Origin: Pyrrhosoma nymphula
Lineage: Eukaryota; Arthropoda; Insecta; Odonata; Coenagrionidae
Length of the DNA: 64,000 nucleotides
Assembly (NCBI GenBank): GCA_963573305.1
Contig: OY754328.1
Span: 45,189,822-45,253,821 of the forward strand
Reading direction: 5' to 3'
In this document: positions 36,914-47,075 of the stretch, in pieces
How the letters are laid out: every line of letters begins with the position of its first letter
Position numbering within the stretch: the stretch's first letter is position 1
Notes under the pieces: generated by a model
What the model was told of the DNA's origin: nothing
Database searches by the model: none
Seen by the model: the letters and a program-made list of their open reading frames with translations, nothing else
Translations under genes and position numbers: made by a program

Positions 36914-39900
36914 AAATTCGAAAAAAAAACTTCATCAAATCCATACGTATTTGCATAACTATACGAATAGGGAGTTTGAGAGAACTGTTCTTTTGCCGAG
37001 CAGTTCATTTCATCGAACCGTTCATCTATTCGGTTCTAGATGACCCATATCTCTAATCGACGCTGACAATCTGCCGAGCGGATAAGCGGCTTTCAACCCT
37101 TGGAATCGGGATAAATGATTGTCATCAGAGCATTGATTCCCTTACTCAACAATGCAAGTGTCCGTTTAAAGACAATGCAAATGCCTCTAGAAAGTTGTCG
37201 GGCTCCCTAAGAGACGATTTCATTAGATGCCGAATTAATAGCGTAACAAGATCAATATTCTCAGGGATCATTCAGAGTGATGTAGAAATCATGCCAATTA
37301 ATCGCAATATGTTCATTGCTCAATGAGAGAGATACTAAGTTTAGAACATTTTCTAATTCAGTCAACATTGATTTAAAGGAAATTACGGACAGGAGTAGGT
37401 ATAGATATTAACCATTGAAGGTTTTAAAACTTGGAGCCAATTTTTTTCAGTAATATAATGGATGATTGCAATTCAATTATTAATCACCTTTTACTAGGAG
37501 TGAATAGATTGGGGGATGAAATGAAGGATAAAAATTCAATTATTATCTCATTTATTGGTTGGGTCCTAAAGATGGGAAGACAGAGAATACTCCAGTCTTC
37601 ACACCCTGTCCCGATTAGTGCATTAAAGTAATGGATGTTGTGGAGTTCGATTTAAAAACTACTCATGCCTCTTAAGGAGGTTCCGCTGCGACTGTGTGAG
37701 TCAAAACAAATACTACTACTTTTTTGTTTTGTTTTTTTTTAGTAAATTCCACATTTTTTATATTTTGTCCAAAAAATCCTGATTTCACTGATGCAATGCG
37801 TTACCTATTGAAACCCAAAAGTAAGGCACAAATTATGCAGATTATTCCACGAATGTATTTTAAATTTGCACTTTTTTCCAGCCATAGGAGCCGACTGCAG
37901 CGCCATTTCCTACGAATTACCGCATTTTGACTTCAATTACGGCATTAATTCTTCAATAACTAGAAAAATAAGGTGGTAAGATGCCTGTATTTTATTTTTA
38001 TTCAATTTCTCTGGATTATTTCCTTCTTAGAGACAGTTTTCCACGAAAATGGCATTTCTATTTTATGGAAAAATACTATTTTTCCCCGTGTTTCTCTCAT
38101 TCCCCCAATGAACACCATGTAATTTCAATAGAATAAAATAGCGTGGAAAGGTATTATTTTGTTGTTCATATCAGATAGAGGACAACTTTTTCTACAAGTA
38201 GACAGAATATGAATAAAATGACATTTAAGTCATTCTACGGTGGAGCCACCTTAAGACCGTCCGCTTATGCGGAGACACTCTTGAGGAGGGATAAGTATAA
38301 TGTGTGTCGTGTGAAGGTTCCGTTTGTTAAGAGGAGGAGAGTGTGTGTGTGTGTGTGGTCAGTTGTGCAAAATTCGGCGAACGCCTTGGGTGGGTCCAGC
38401 GGTGGGAGGGGGGGAAGGGGGTTAGAGGTAAGGGGGGGAGGGGGGGAAGGGGGTTAGAGGTGGCGCCCTCTGAGCTGAACTGGCGCCCCTGAGTGGTGCG
38501 CGCGCGTGCCGGGCAGCGGGGGCGGCGGTGAGGTGGAGTCAAGGGGCGGCCAAAAGGTCCCCAGGGTTGCCCCCAAAACCATAACAGGTTAAATTCCGGC
38601 GTTACAACGGGCGGAGTGGAGGGAGTAGGTACCTATATCACAAGACGGAATAATTCAATTGGGAAACAAAAGGTAACGAAGTTTCTGACGCCGCTCCCGC
38701 AAAAGGCCACTCACACACAGACACACACAGACGCACAGACACACCTTGGGTACTCACCCCCTGCCACCCACCTATCCACACACACCCCCTCCCCCCTCCC
38801 CTCCCACTCCCCCTCTCTCATTGCAAGTCATTGAAAGAGAGAGAGAGAGGGAGAGGAATCCCATTCATTCAGCGCCACCAATCGCAGCAGCGGCAGCCAA
38901 TAGAATGAATCCCCGAGTCAACCCTCACTCATTCATTCATTCACTCATTGGGAGGTTGGTTATCCGTGTCCGAGTATCCTTTCCAAAGGTGTTTTGATCG
39001 CTTTGCGGTGGAAAGAAAGCTTCAAATGTTTGGACGCCTCCGCTGAAAATCAACTCATGCGCAACAATCGCATATATGCGCATTGTCGCTCTTTTCGTTT
39101 CAAGAGCTCATCAACAATACTTCCAACTTGTTTTCTTTTCCAAGGGTGCAGTTCCCACGATAGTTCGCAGCCTCAAATGTTCTGAAACGAATGCCAAGCA
39201 ACCGCGCTCTCTGTTGTTAGTGCGTTGCGTAGCGAGGGACAACGACAAGAGCGCCCTCGAGTGAATGGCCGTCGATAAGCGCGATTCTCGAACGATACTT
39301 GTAGGTGTCCCAAGAAACTTGTACGGATGCCTTTGCCTGTAACTATACCGTTATTTTTCACATGTGTTTACTAACCTAGTGCAAGTGTGATATACGCATT
39401 TCTCTTGTAATTTTATCGGGAAAATGCAATGCAAAATTACCATTTTTAGAGGGTTTGATGGTTTGGCGATGCCACCAACTCGAGGAAAATAGTTTTTAGG
39501 CGGTAATAATGAAGTTGATGTAAATTTAAGAATTATGCATTGCTAGGGCTATGGAGTTTTGTGACCTCATGTTCCTGTATCATAATTAAATGAAATTTTG
39601 ATAAAATATAATGAAAAAGACATTGCTTTCATTTAGGCTAGGCAAACGGTCACCTCCAAACAGATGAATCAATTTCACCACACCCGCGTATGTTGTTATA
39701 GCAGAGCCTAAACAATTACTAGCTTACAAGTGCGAATAGCATAATAAAAGTTATTATGCCTTGTTTTCATAAATCCATGACTTCCTTTTACAGACCTTGT
39801 GAATATATATCGAAGGATCTTTATTGATCGTTCTGTAGACCGATTTGTTCTGGAAATTCCAAGTCTAGAAGGTTCTTTATTCCAAAAATTTCTTCGCACG

Positions 39901-40018
39901 ATTAGATGCTTTTTCATGAACCTGCAAGCTACTAGATAGATTCAGATATACATCAGCATTGTAGATTTGGTCAGTGAACCAATTTGGTCCACCCATCTGT
40001 AAAAAGTGAACATACAAG
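36914..40018. other. Spacer with simple repeats, no gene recognised
   Basis: A duplicated G-rich block lies at 38403-38460 (two copies of a GGGGGGGAAGGGGGTTAGAG unit). CA/CAGA-type simple sequence occurs at 38708-38785 and a GA run at 38836-38852. The rest is AT-rich without recognisable coding. Confidence 0.5.
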
Positions 40019-40197
40019 TGATGTAGATTTCTCGGATTACCATACGGGTGATATTGGTCTGTTGCATTCACGCGGCGACGTTTCGACGGCGTAGTAGTTT
40101 GCGTCCATCGTCCGTGCATTCACCCTGAGGACGATGGGAGAATACTACGCCGTCGAAACGTCGGTGCAACATCACCCTCTGATGGAAATCTACATCA
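40019..40197. repeat. Foldback repeat with two inverted arms around a hammerhead-like motif
   Basis: The left arm starts TGATGTAGATTTCTCGGATT and the right arm ends GGAAATCTACATCA in the opposite sense. The arms share TACTACGCCGTCGAAACGTC and flank about 15 bp. The right arm holds the intact hammerhead-like motif copy E; the left arm holds the same hairpin but lost the CTGA box. Two opposed copies of one repeat are the simplest reading. Confidence 0.85.
40125..40162 (+). ncRNA. Hammerhead-like ribozyme motif, best paired copy (copy E)
   Basis: CTGAGGA (40125-40131), one C, stem II GATGG/CCGTC (40133-40137 with 40150-40154) and a 12-base loop. Then GAA (40155-40157), palindrome ACGT (40158-40161), C (40162). 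Stem I is visible: CACC at 40121-40124 pairs GGTG at 40163-40166. All three stems and all core bases of a hammerhead can be drawn. The extra C before stem II could pair with G12, which would disturb the core. Cleavage would be predicted after 40162. Confidence 0.6.
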
Positions 40198-41019
40198 CAA
40201 TTTTATTCACCGGGAAAGCCTTACATTGAAGATGCAAATTTTGAGAGAGTGAGTATCTTCTCAATTGGTAGAAGAATAAATTCCAAAATAGTGAGTAATG
40301 CTCGGGTATTCTATTTTCATTACTTAATTTAGGTATATTCTGAAGCTTCAGGACGTAATGAAATCTTCCAGTTTCTTCAAAAAAAGCGGAAAGCTCTAGT
40401 CGAATGAAATAGATATTACATAGGTAAAAAAACTACACTCTGCTATTTCTCCAAACCCTTCTTTACCATTCTCGAAGTAACTCCAGCGCTGCTCTTTACA
40501 AGTTCGAGGATAAATGCACATTTGATATTGGGTTGTGTGCTGTTTCCTCAAAATTTGTTATCCATTACTGCATGAAGCTCTAGGTCAATCTTATAATTAA
40601 AATTAAATGGTACTAATCCACGAAAAACTTTATCATCACAACGCGCGATTTTGCTCTTTTAGCTATGATCAGGTTCACTTTAAAAACATAGAAGCATTCC
40701 CATGCGTCTCGCAAAAGACTGTCAAATTTCCACAGTCAGAAGCATGAATTGTTTGTCTTTCTGTTTCTTTTGAGAAAATAAAAATTGTACCTAAATGCAA
40801 ATCCCATTTTCATTCCAGTGTCCATATTCGTTGTGTCCGCACCGATTTTCAATTCTTCCATAGATTGTTTTAATTGAGAACAGCTGCTGTTACCTCGGTG
40901 ACATTATACAATTTTCAGTTTGGTAGACCAAGTGCTTCTAAACTCTTTCCGGGTTCCCCATTGGGTGATGCTCTCCATGTCTTTCGACGTTTAGAAAATA
41001 AACTTACTTCTCGTCTTGA
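40198..41019. other. AT-rich spacer, nothing recognised
   Basis: Ordinary AT-rich sequence with no long ORF, clear repeat or RNA gene. Confidence 0.5.
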
Positions 41020-41830
41020 TCAACAGACCTCATGACGAAAAGGAAATACCCTTTTAAAACTTCGGTGGACATGGAAATGTGGAAATCCTGAAAAGAGTAA
41101 CGATTGTCCAAAAGATCCATCACTCGACGGGTGAGCATCAAGTCTTCCTTCTAATTTCTCTATATTTACTTTTGTCCGTTCCTTCGTCAACACTAGCACT
41201 AGACATTCTTGGTCATCAATGCGTTCACCATCAAGATGGAGCGGCCCATTTTCTACTTGTAATATTTTCTTCATATCTTCTTTAAGTTTAAAAGCTTCCT
41301 CAATGGTAGAATTGAGAATACCAGACCGTAAAGGCGTCTGAATAGCGATCTCATCTCGATTGTGGGAAAATTGTTGCTGCTTTGCTAGTTGGTAACTTTG
41401 AAGATTTTACTTATTTGACTGCGGATTTAGTTTTTCTACAAAGTTCTTCCTTGTCCTTGAGGACTAATAATCTGAATATGTGGACTCTCCATGTCCAATC
41501 TCAATCTCTGATATTTATGGAGTTTGACGTAGTGGAAGTTGCTGTTGTTGAAGCAGTCTGCAAGGGAATTTTTCGTCTTTTTGATGGATGGATAGTTTTG
41601 CAACTTGTAGTTTTTCCAGTTGTATAATCAACATGTCCTTTGCATTCAACCTGAATGTGATACAACCTTCAGTTCTGACTGCACAGCCATTATCTATTTC
41701 CTTTTGCCATGTCAAAAACTTCATTCAATCCATAATATTCTCCTCGTTTCGCAGATTCATCATGATAGCATTACCGGTTTTAGAACGGTTTTAGAAATTT
41801 CTTTCGGGGAGACGTTTTTATAACTAAACC
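41020..41830 (-). pseudogene. Decayed minus-strand coding-like stretch, family unknown
   Basis: Two minus-strand frames read as charged, Leu/Gln-rich, coiled-coil-like sequence. They are 41515-41724, with LIIQLEKLQVAKLSIHQKD, and 41020-41330, with IEEAFKLKEDMKKILQVENG and LVLVLTKERTKVNIEKLEG. Between them are stops and frameshifts. The order and single strand suggest one old coding region, perhaps a processed pseudogene or a transposon ORF, but I do not recognise a family. It ends next to the Merlin element. Confidence 0.35.
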
Positions 41831-41897
41831 AAATTAAACCCCTTTTCAGTAACTTCGAGCTAGAGTGCATTGATCTATGACACAGGAAAGAAATTTT

Positions 41898-42553
41898 GGT
41901 ACTTTTCCGTTATACGGATGCCACATCAATGCTGCGCGCTGTAGTTGTTTATTTACGTTATTTTTCCTTTAGTGTCATAACCCGTGCCCCGCGTGGCAAC
42001 AACGAATTATCGTTATCTCCAATCGCCATCACCATTTGTCATTGTCGCTACATGTCCTTCATTACAATTCAGTCTTGTTCCCGACGTGCGTGGTAATCGT
42101 TATCTGTCGAGTGAGCCATTTTTTTGTGTTGAAACGAGTAGTCCAACGTTGACTTGGGATTTATCAAACACTGAGAAAGACGTTGCGTCTTTCTTATAGT
42201 CCAGAAGGTTGTTACTATTATCGAAATAATGTGTTAATGGACATGAAATGAGTTTATAATTCAGCAATGAAAATCCTTTTTGGCAAAGCAACATTAGACC
42301 GTGTTGTTAGAAAGTTGGCCTTCGAGTGAACACTTGGTTTTCTTCTAGCATACTACCCTTCGTGACAATTGTGCAGTTTTTCTACTGTTGGTGCGAGGAA
42401 CTGAACTCTGTGTCGTGGTGTGAGAAGCAATTAGGTATGAATCACAACACCACCTTTGACTGGAGCAATTACATTCGAGAAGTGTGTACTTTTTCCGTGG
42501 AAAGTGAAAACAATTGCAGTGTTAAGGTGGCCTCCGTATAACGGAAAAGTACC
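41898..42553 (+). mobile_element. Merlin-type DNA transposon remnant, 656 bp
   Basis: Inverted termini GGTACTTTTCCGTTATACGG at both ends match over 26 of 27 bp. The flanking octamers GAAATTTT (41890-41897) and TCAATTTT (42554-42561) agree at 6 of 8 positions, compatible with the 8-9 bp duplication of Merlin. Inside, the plus strand reads QFFYCWCEELN, CEKQLGMNHNT, FDWSNYIREVC. This is the 'CEKQLG.S..TV.DWSN..REVC' block of ISXO2/IS1016-like DDE transposases, the family that includes Merlin. The catalytic core downstream is deleted, so the copy is non-autonomous. Confidence 0.85.
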
Positions 42554-43717
42554 TCAATTTTTTTGACAAAAAGTAGTACATATATATACACGGGATGCTA
42601 AAAAACGAGTAACATATCTTCATGTACTTCAATTGGTTGACGCGTGAAGCGTTGAGAGAAGACGAATTTTTCCGAGAAACTGTCGCAAAGGAACTGTCGA
42701 CTACAACTGTTGGCTTGATGTCAATGCGATGCCGAACAACCTTGAGCAAGCTAACATTCAAAATCGCCTGTGGCTCATTCTGTATCTACCATTTGCTAGG
42801 TCACCATACAATGAATGCAGCAGCAGCGACAGCGCTTATTGGTGCTTCGTGGGAGGAAGGGGATGGGAGGAGGGCTTTGTGAGGCTCTTATGATTTGCTT
42901 GTTCGCCCGATTCCACTCTTCATTGTTGGTGCTGCCAGGACTCACGAACCATGGAACCGTCACTCACTAGTCATGTAGTATTCATGGCACGTACTCTCAA
43001 GACGCTCTCGCTCATTGTTTCTTCTTTTTTTTAATTGTTGAAAAACAATCGCAAATCGCTCTCGCCCTCTCGTCTCCAATGACACAATCACCCCTTTCGC
43101 CGCGCCTCCGTCAAAAGCAAATAAATGCCCATTCTCTCTCTCCTACCCCACCCCTCCCCCCTCCACCCCCTCACATCCTCAACGACGCCCCCGTCCTCGC
43201 GATTGGCCAATTACAGGAGGGGAGGGCAAAAGGGGTTATGAATACTCGTCGCACCTGAAATCGTAACCGCATTAATGAGCAGTAACGAATCCAAAGAGGA
43301 GGAGGAGGTGAGGGGGAGGGAGTTTCTCGTCCGGTGGTCTCCCCTCCCCCTCCCCTATCCCCCCCACCTACCACTCCAAGGTGCGGAAAGTGAGGCGGGG
43401 AGGGGCTACTTTTGATGAAGAGGGGTTGGGGCTCCATTTTCCTGCAAAAAGGGGGATTCAGGGGAAACGAGGTGCGAACGTCCCTTTTGAATTGTTTTTA
43501 TTGTTTTTCCGGTCCGTTGTGCGTCAATTAAATTGCTACTTCCTGGATCGTATTGGAAGTCCTTTGTAAAGGTGTGACTGAATGAGTCACGCTCGAAAGG
43601 GCACGTATTTGTAGATTATCATATATATATACCTATGTATATATACAAATATAAATATAGTTTTTAAAACACAGGCAAACGAAAATAAATACAAGGACTC
43701 TCACAACAGATGTACGG
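42554..43717. other. Spacer with C/T- and G-rich tracts
   Basis: There is an 86-codon plus-strand ORF at 42622-42882 of no known family, pyrimidine-rich simple sequence at 43060-43380, and a TA/TATG microsatellite at 43618-43655. No gene was recognised. Confidence 0.45.
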
Positions 43718-43748
43718 GACGTTTTGGCGATCAAACCGCCATTGTCAG
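43718..43748 (-). ncRNA. Hammerhead-like motif, two core changes (copy H)
   Basis: Minus strand: CTGACAA, T, stem II GGCG/CGCC with loop GTTTGAT, AAA, palindrome ACGT, C. G8 and G12 are both A, so it should be dead. Stem II is again perfectly paired with a sequence unlike the other copies. Confidence 0.45.
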
Positions 43749-43752
43749 CAAC

Positions 43753-44110
43753 ATGAGACTAGAGATGGTAGATTGTATGGGTGGTCGAGGGCCTTCTGGA
43801 GCCTTCCTGGCACTCAGACCTTTTGGTCCGTTGTGCCATCCCACGTTTAACCTGCCCGCCACTCGCAGACAGGGGACAAGAGCACCACGGCAGAGGTATG
43901 GAGGAGGGACCACCCCCAACCTTCCCGGTACAGGTATGGAGGAAGCCCTCCCTCCTACCGTCCCGGTCTGGGCATATCTCCCTCCGGCCTCCCGGTTTTG
44001 GTCTGGAGGAAGTATCACCCCTCCATACACCGTGATAGAGGTATGGAGAAGGGCCACCCATCCAACTGCCGTCCGGGCCCAACGTTGGTTAACTTCGGTG
44101 ATCTGACGGG
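43753..44110. repeat. GC-rich degenerate tandem repeat with ORFs open in several frames
   Basis: The phrase AGGTATGGAG recurs at about 43895, 43934 and 44039 with variable C-rich spacers. The stretch is open for 117 codons on the plus strand and 107-108 on two minus frames, which points to low stop density from composition rather than to a gene. It directly adjoins hammerhead-like copy H. Confidence 0.5.
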
Positions 44111-44529
44111 AACCGGTGTGTCAACGTGGCTAGGCCCTTGCCCAACAAGAGACTAACTAGTGATCTGTTACCTCTGGGGGAGGGAAGGTAGGAGGGGGAG
44201 GTGAAAAAGGAGAGGGGAAGGGTGGGGAGAAAGAGGTGGCTATTGGTCAGTGGGCCAAATTTAGCCCGGTAAATTCAAATTCTCTTAAAATCAAAATGAA
44301 TGACATCTCGCGAGTCCTCAATTCGATGTTATTAGCAGATACGGTGAGGGCTTATAATATATATATATAAGCTTTGGAAGTTTTCGCCAATTGGCCACAA
44401 ATATATAAATTCAAACTTACAGGAGGTAGGAGAAAGAGGAAAAGATAAAGAATTCGTTCTTACGGAACGTTTCGAACCAGTTGGTCCAGAACGTTTCGAA
44501 CCAGAAGGAGAGGGGAAGGACTTCTAGAG

Positions 44530-44559
44530 CTGACGAAGGACCAACTGGTTCGAAACGTT
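44530..44559 (+). ncRNA. Hammerhead-like ribozyme motif (copy F)
   Basis: CTGACGA (44530-44536), A, stem II GGACCA/TGGTTC with loop AC (one G-T pair), GAA, palindrome ACGT, T (44559). Core bases are intact; the cleavage-position base is T, allowed but less usual than C. It lies within inverted arms, and a partial opposite copy without the CTGA box lies at 44463-44508. Confidence 0.5.
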
Positions 44560-44671
44560 CCGTAAGAACGAATTCTTTATCTTTTCCTCTTTCTCCTACC
44601 TCCTGTAAGTTTGAATTTATATATATATATATAAGCTATATATACTATATATAAGCTATTATATATATAAG

Positions 44672-44705
<34 letters not shown>

Positions 44706-44706
<1 letters not shown>

Positions 44707-44912
44707 CATACATTCATAGGAAATAGGAAATGGATAGGTACACATAAAAGGACGAACACAGGGTTTGGTGGGGAAGATGAAAATGAGTCAAATCCAGACA
44801 GAAAAAATTTCACCTTAGCCGGGATTCGAACCCGGATCTCCCAATTGCCGGTCAGGTGTGCTCCCAGTTACACCACCAATGCTACTCAATTAACTGCTGA
44901 ATTTGACGGGGT
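44706..44912 (-). mobile_element. tRNA-derived SINE, copy 1
   Basis: The head at 44812-44882 (minus strand) is a 70-nt tRNA-like sequence: GCATTGG acceptor, D arm TGGTGTAACTGGGAG, an anticodon stem with loop CCGGCAA, and a perfect T arm CCGGG TTCGAAT CCCGG. A body of about 105 bp follows and ends in CATAC/CATTC simple sequence. It is almost identical to the copy at 45154-45359. C at position 33 and the attached body argue against a working tRNA. Confidence 0.8.
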
Positions 44913-45109
44913 TTTATGTCACACCCCATGCCCAAGTTGAACGGCCCAGAGATGGCGCGCAAGGGCGATTTCACCCACCATATAGGGGACAAACACAATT
45001 GGAAGGTTGAAAGGAAAGAGGAATACAGGCATACAACATATAAAGAGGTGAACAGTACGTTTAAAGGCACGCATAGCCGTAGAAGAAGAAAAGAGCCAAC
45101 ATGGCCAAA
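44913..45109 (+). other. Unassigned segment with an 83-codon ORF between the SINE copies
   Basis: The plus frame starting at 44916 reads basic sequence with MARKGDFTHHIGDKHNWKV and THSRRRRKEPTWPNILNH and runs on into the next repeat. The mixed His/Trp/Arg content faintly recalls the end of Penelope GIY-YIG domains, but no catalytic motif can be placed, so no family is claimed. Confidence 0.25.
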
Positions 45110-45454
45110 TATACTCAATCATACGAAAATGACGCTCAAAGGCGCGAATAAATTCATACATTCATAGGAAAATGGAAATGGATAGGTACACATAAAAGGA
45201 CGAACACAGGGTTTGGTGGGGAAGATGAAAATGAGTCAAATCCAGACAGAAAAAATTTCACCTTAGCCGGGATTCGAACCCGGATCTCCCAATTGCCGGT
45301 CAGGTGTGCTCCCAGTTACACCACCAAGGCTACTCAATTAACTGCTGAATTTGACGGGGACGGGGGAATCCTTTTATGTGTACCTATCCATTTCCATTTT
45401 CCTATGAATGTATGAATTTATTCGCGCCTTTGAGCGTCATTTTCGTATGATTGA

Positions 45455-45457
<3 letters not shown>
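45110..45457. repeat. Hairpin: about 92-bp inverted arms around a SINE head
   Basis: ACTCAATCATACGAAAATGA and the following bases to TAAAAGGA (45110-45201) return in reverse complement at 45367-45457. The loop contains SINE copy 2. The right arm abuts the (TA)39-like tract. An ACTCAATC also follows the TA tract at 45531, as if the tract expanded inside the palindrome. Confidence 0.85.
45154..45359 (-). mobile_element. tRNA-derived SINE, copy 2
   Basis: It is a direct repeat of 44706-44912 at an offset of 448 bp. The tRNA-like head is 45260-45330 (minus strand), here with the better acceptor pairing GCCTTGG against CTAAGGT. Near identity suggests segmental duplication instead of two insertions. 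Confidence 0.8.

Positions 45458-45532
<75 letters not shown>
45455..45532. repeat. (TA)n microsatellite, about 78 bp
   Basis: An uninterrupted AT/TA dinucleotide run, the longest in the window. Self-complementary and prone to slippage and misassembly. Confidence 0.95.
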
Positions 45533-46148
45533 TCAATCGGCCACGGCCGTATGAACGGCCACCGAGCTTCCCCTCCCCACTTCCCTGTCCCTAGGCACGC
45601 CTCAAAACATGGACTCCAATTCGACTCATGCTTTTCTCTTTCCGTCCTCAATACCCTTCCCGCCAATACTTCGAACACACAGCTGAGAAATACTGAGATG
45701 TCCGTGATCTGGTTTTGTAAAGCTTTTTCCCCACCCGGAATCAATGTATTGCATTAATCCCATGAATACCTCGGCCCCCCATTGTCACAATTATAATTTT
45801 CCTCTGCCTTGCAACACTGTTGCATTTCTCACTCTTCAAGAACTCCTCCCTACTTCAAAATTTTCCTTTGATTAGCTGACACAACATTGTCACATTGAAT
45901 ACCCCTTCCAGTTCCCCTCCCCACACTCCATTTCTCCCCCCCCTTAGTCACTGACCCTCAATATTTAGTGCCCTCAGTATTGCAACATTGTTATAATTCT
46001 CCCTGCTTGAAACTTCTCCCATCCGAAAACAGCCAGGTGCAACATTGTTCCCTCTTAGTTCCCCTCCCCTCCTAGTTCCCCTCCCCTCCTTCATTTCCTC
46101 CCCTACCTTCCCCTTCCCCAGGGCAGTACTAACTGCTCACTTCTAGAG

Positions 46149-46178
46149 CTGACGATGGACCAACTGGTTCGAAACGTT
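46149..46178 (+). ncRNA. Hammerhead-like ribozyme motif (copy F2)
   Basis: Same family as copy F: CTGACGA (46149-46155), T instead of A as the extra base, identical stem II GGACCA/TGGTTC, GAA, ACGT, T (46178). The flanks match copy F out to CTCCTACCTCCTG. A C/T-rich leader precedes it and (TA)n follows. Confidence 0.5.
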
Positions 46179-46273
46179 CCCGTAAGAACGACTTCTTTAT
46201 GTTTTCCTTTTTCTCCTACCTCCTGTTAGTTTGAATTTATATATTTGTGGCCAATTGGCGAAAACTTCCAAAG

Positions 46274-46330
<57 letters not shown>

Positions 46331-46549
46331 AGAGAAACATTAGTTGAAAGTTTTGCGATGGGAAGCGGTATGTTTAGGAATGGGATCAAGGAAGGGTGGA
46401 CATTTGGTGGAGTGGCGGACCCTTTCATTCGTATGGAGAGCTGGGTAGTACACAGAGTGACGAACACAAATTTCCCTGTCCAGCTCGGAGAGAATCCCAC
46501 ACGTGGGGAAGTTGCAACTTCGACCTTTGTATCAGCAGGTGAGGACTTA

Positions 46550-47075
46550 AGCCAGTAGAGGTGCCGACAATAATATTTTTTTTGCTGTAAATATCAAGTT
46601 CCGGCTACCGTATGGTCTACAAGACCTTATGGAAGTGAATAAGGTTCTATTGGTAGTGAAGGAATGGATAATGTTGGTGAAGTTGATGGGAATTGGAAGG
46701 GAGAGGAGTCTTTAGGTAAGTCCGGGCACCCAGACTTGGCCGAAGGCATGGTTCAGGTCTAGAAAAGCTACCTGTGTGCAGGCTTTGATGCTAAATTAAG
46801 ATATGCCTTCGACAAGCCGGACTATTTGGTGGACTGCTGATGTTTTCTGGCGGAAACCTATCTGCTCCGGTCGTAGGAGGTCCTATTCTTTGACCGCTGC
46901 CTCAAGGCGCCAAAAGATGATTACGATCCAGGAGTTTGTAGAGGGAAGGATTGTGGTTGATTGGTCTGCAGAAGGACGGGCCAGAGAGTTCTTTGAGTGA
47001 TTTGGGTAGAGAGATGAATTTTGCCTCTGTTCGAGGAGGGAAAGCAGGAGAAGAGAAGGTCACGGTTGAACAGCA
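46550..47075 (-). mobile_element. LINE fragment, N-terminal half of the reverse transcriptase (Jockey/I-like)
   Basis: Minus strand, in order: AKFISLPKSLKELSGPSFCR and PINHNPSLYKLLDR (RT block 1), LLRPEQIGFRQKTSAVHQIV (block 2, canonical PEQFGFR..HST.HQL), and TQVAFLDLNHAFGQVW (block A with the catalytic Asp, canonical AVFLDLSKAFD.VW). Last comes LLSLPIPINFTNIIHSFTTN with RTLFTSIRS. Frameshifts and at least two stops separate the blocks. The YxDD half is not present. It is an old dead copy. Confidence 0.9.

Larger units (their letters stand above)
44366..46330. repeat. Large foldback complex: inverted arms, (TA)n tracts, duplicated SINEs
   Basis: The sequence at 44366-44490 returns inverted at 46141-46271: both arms carry GGAAGTTTTCGCCAATTGGC, the CTCCTACCTCCTG segment and the GGTTCGAAACGTTC segment. 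An inner inverted pair lies at about 44415-44492 against 44540-44615. Three long TA tracts (44612-44700, 45455-45532, 46275-46327) sit at arm ends. The middle holds two tRNA-SINE copies and a C/T-rich stretch with repeated CAACATTGT (45870-46050). I read it as nested insertions around a hammerhead-bearing repeat; assembly artefact at the TA tracts cannot be excluded. Confidence 0.75.

Noticed and set aside
43753..44106. 117-codon ORF with two long antisense ORFs
   Set aside because: Openness in several frames on both strands comes from GC-rich degenerate repeats, not from coding.
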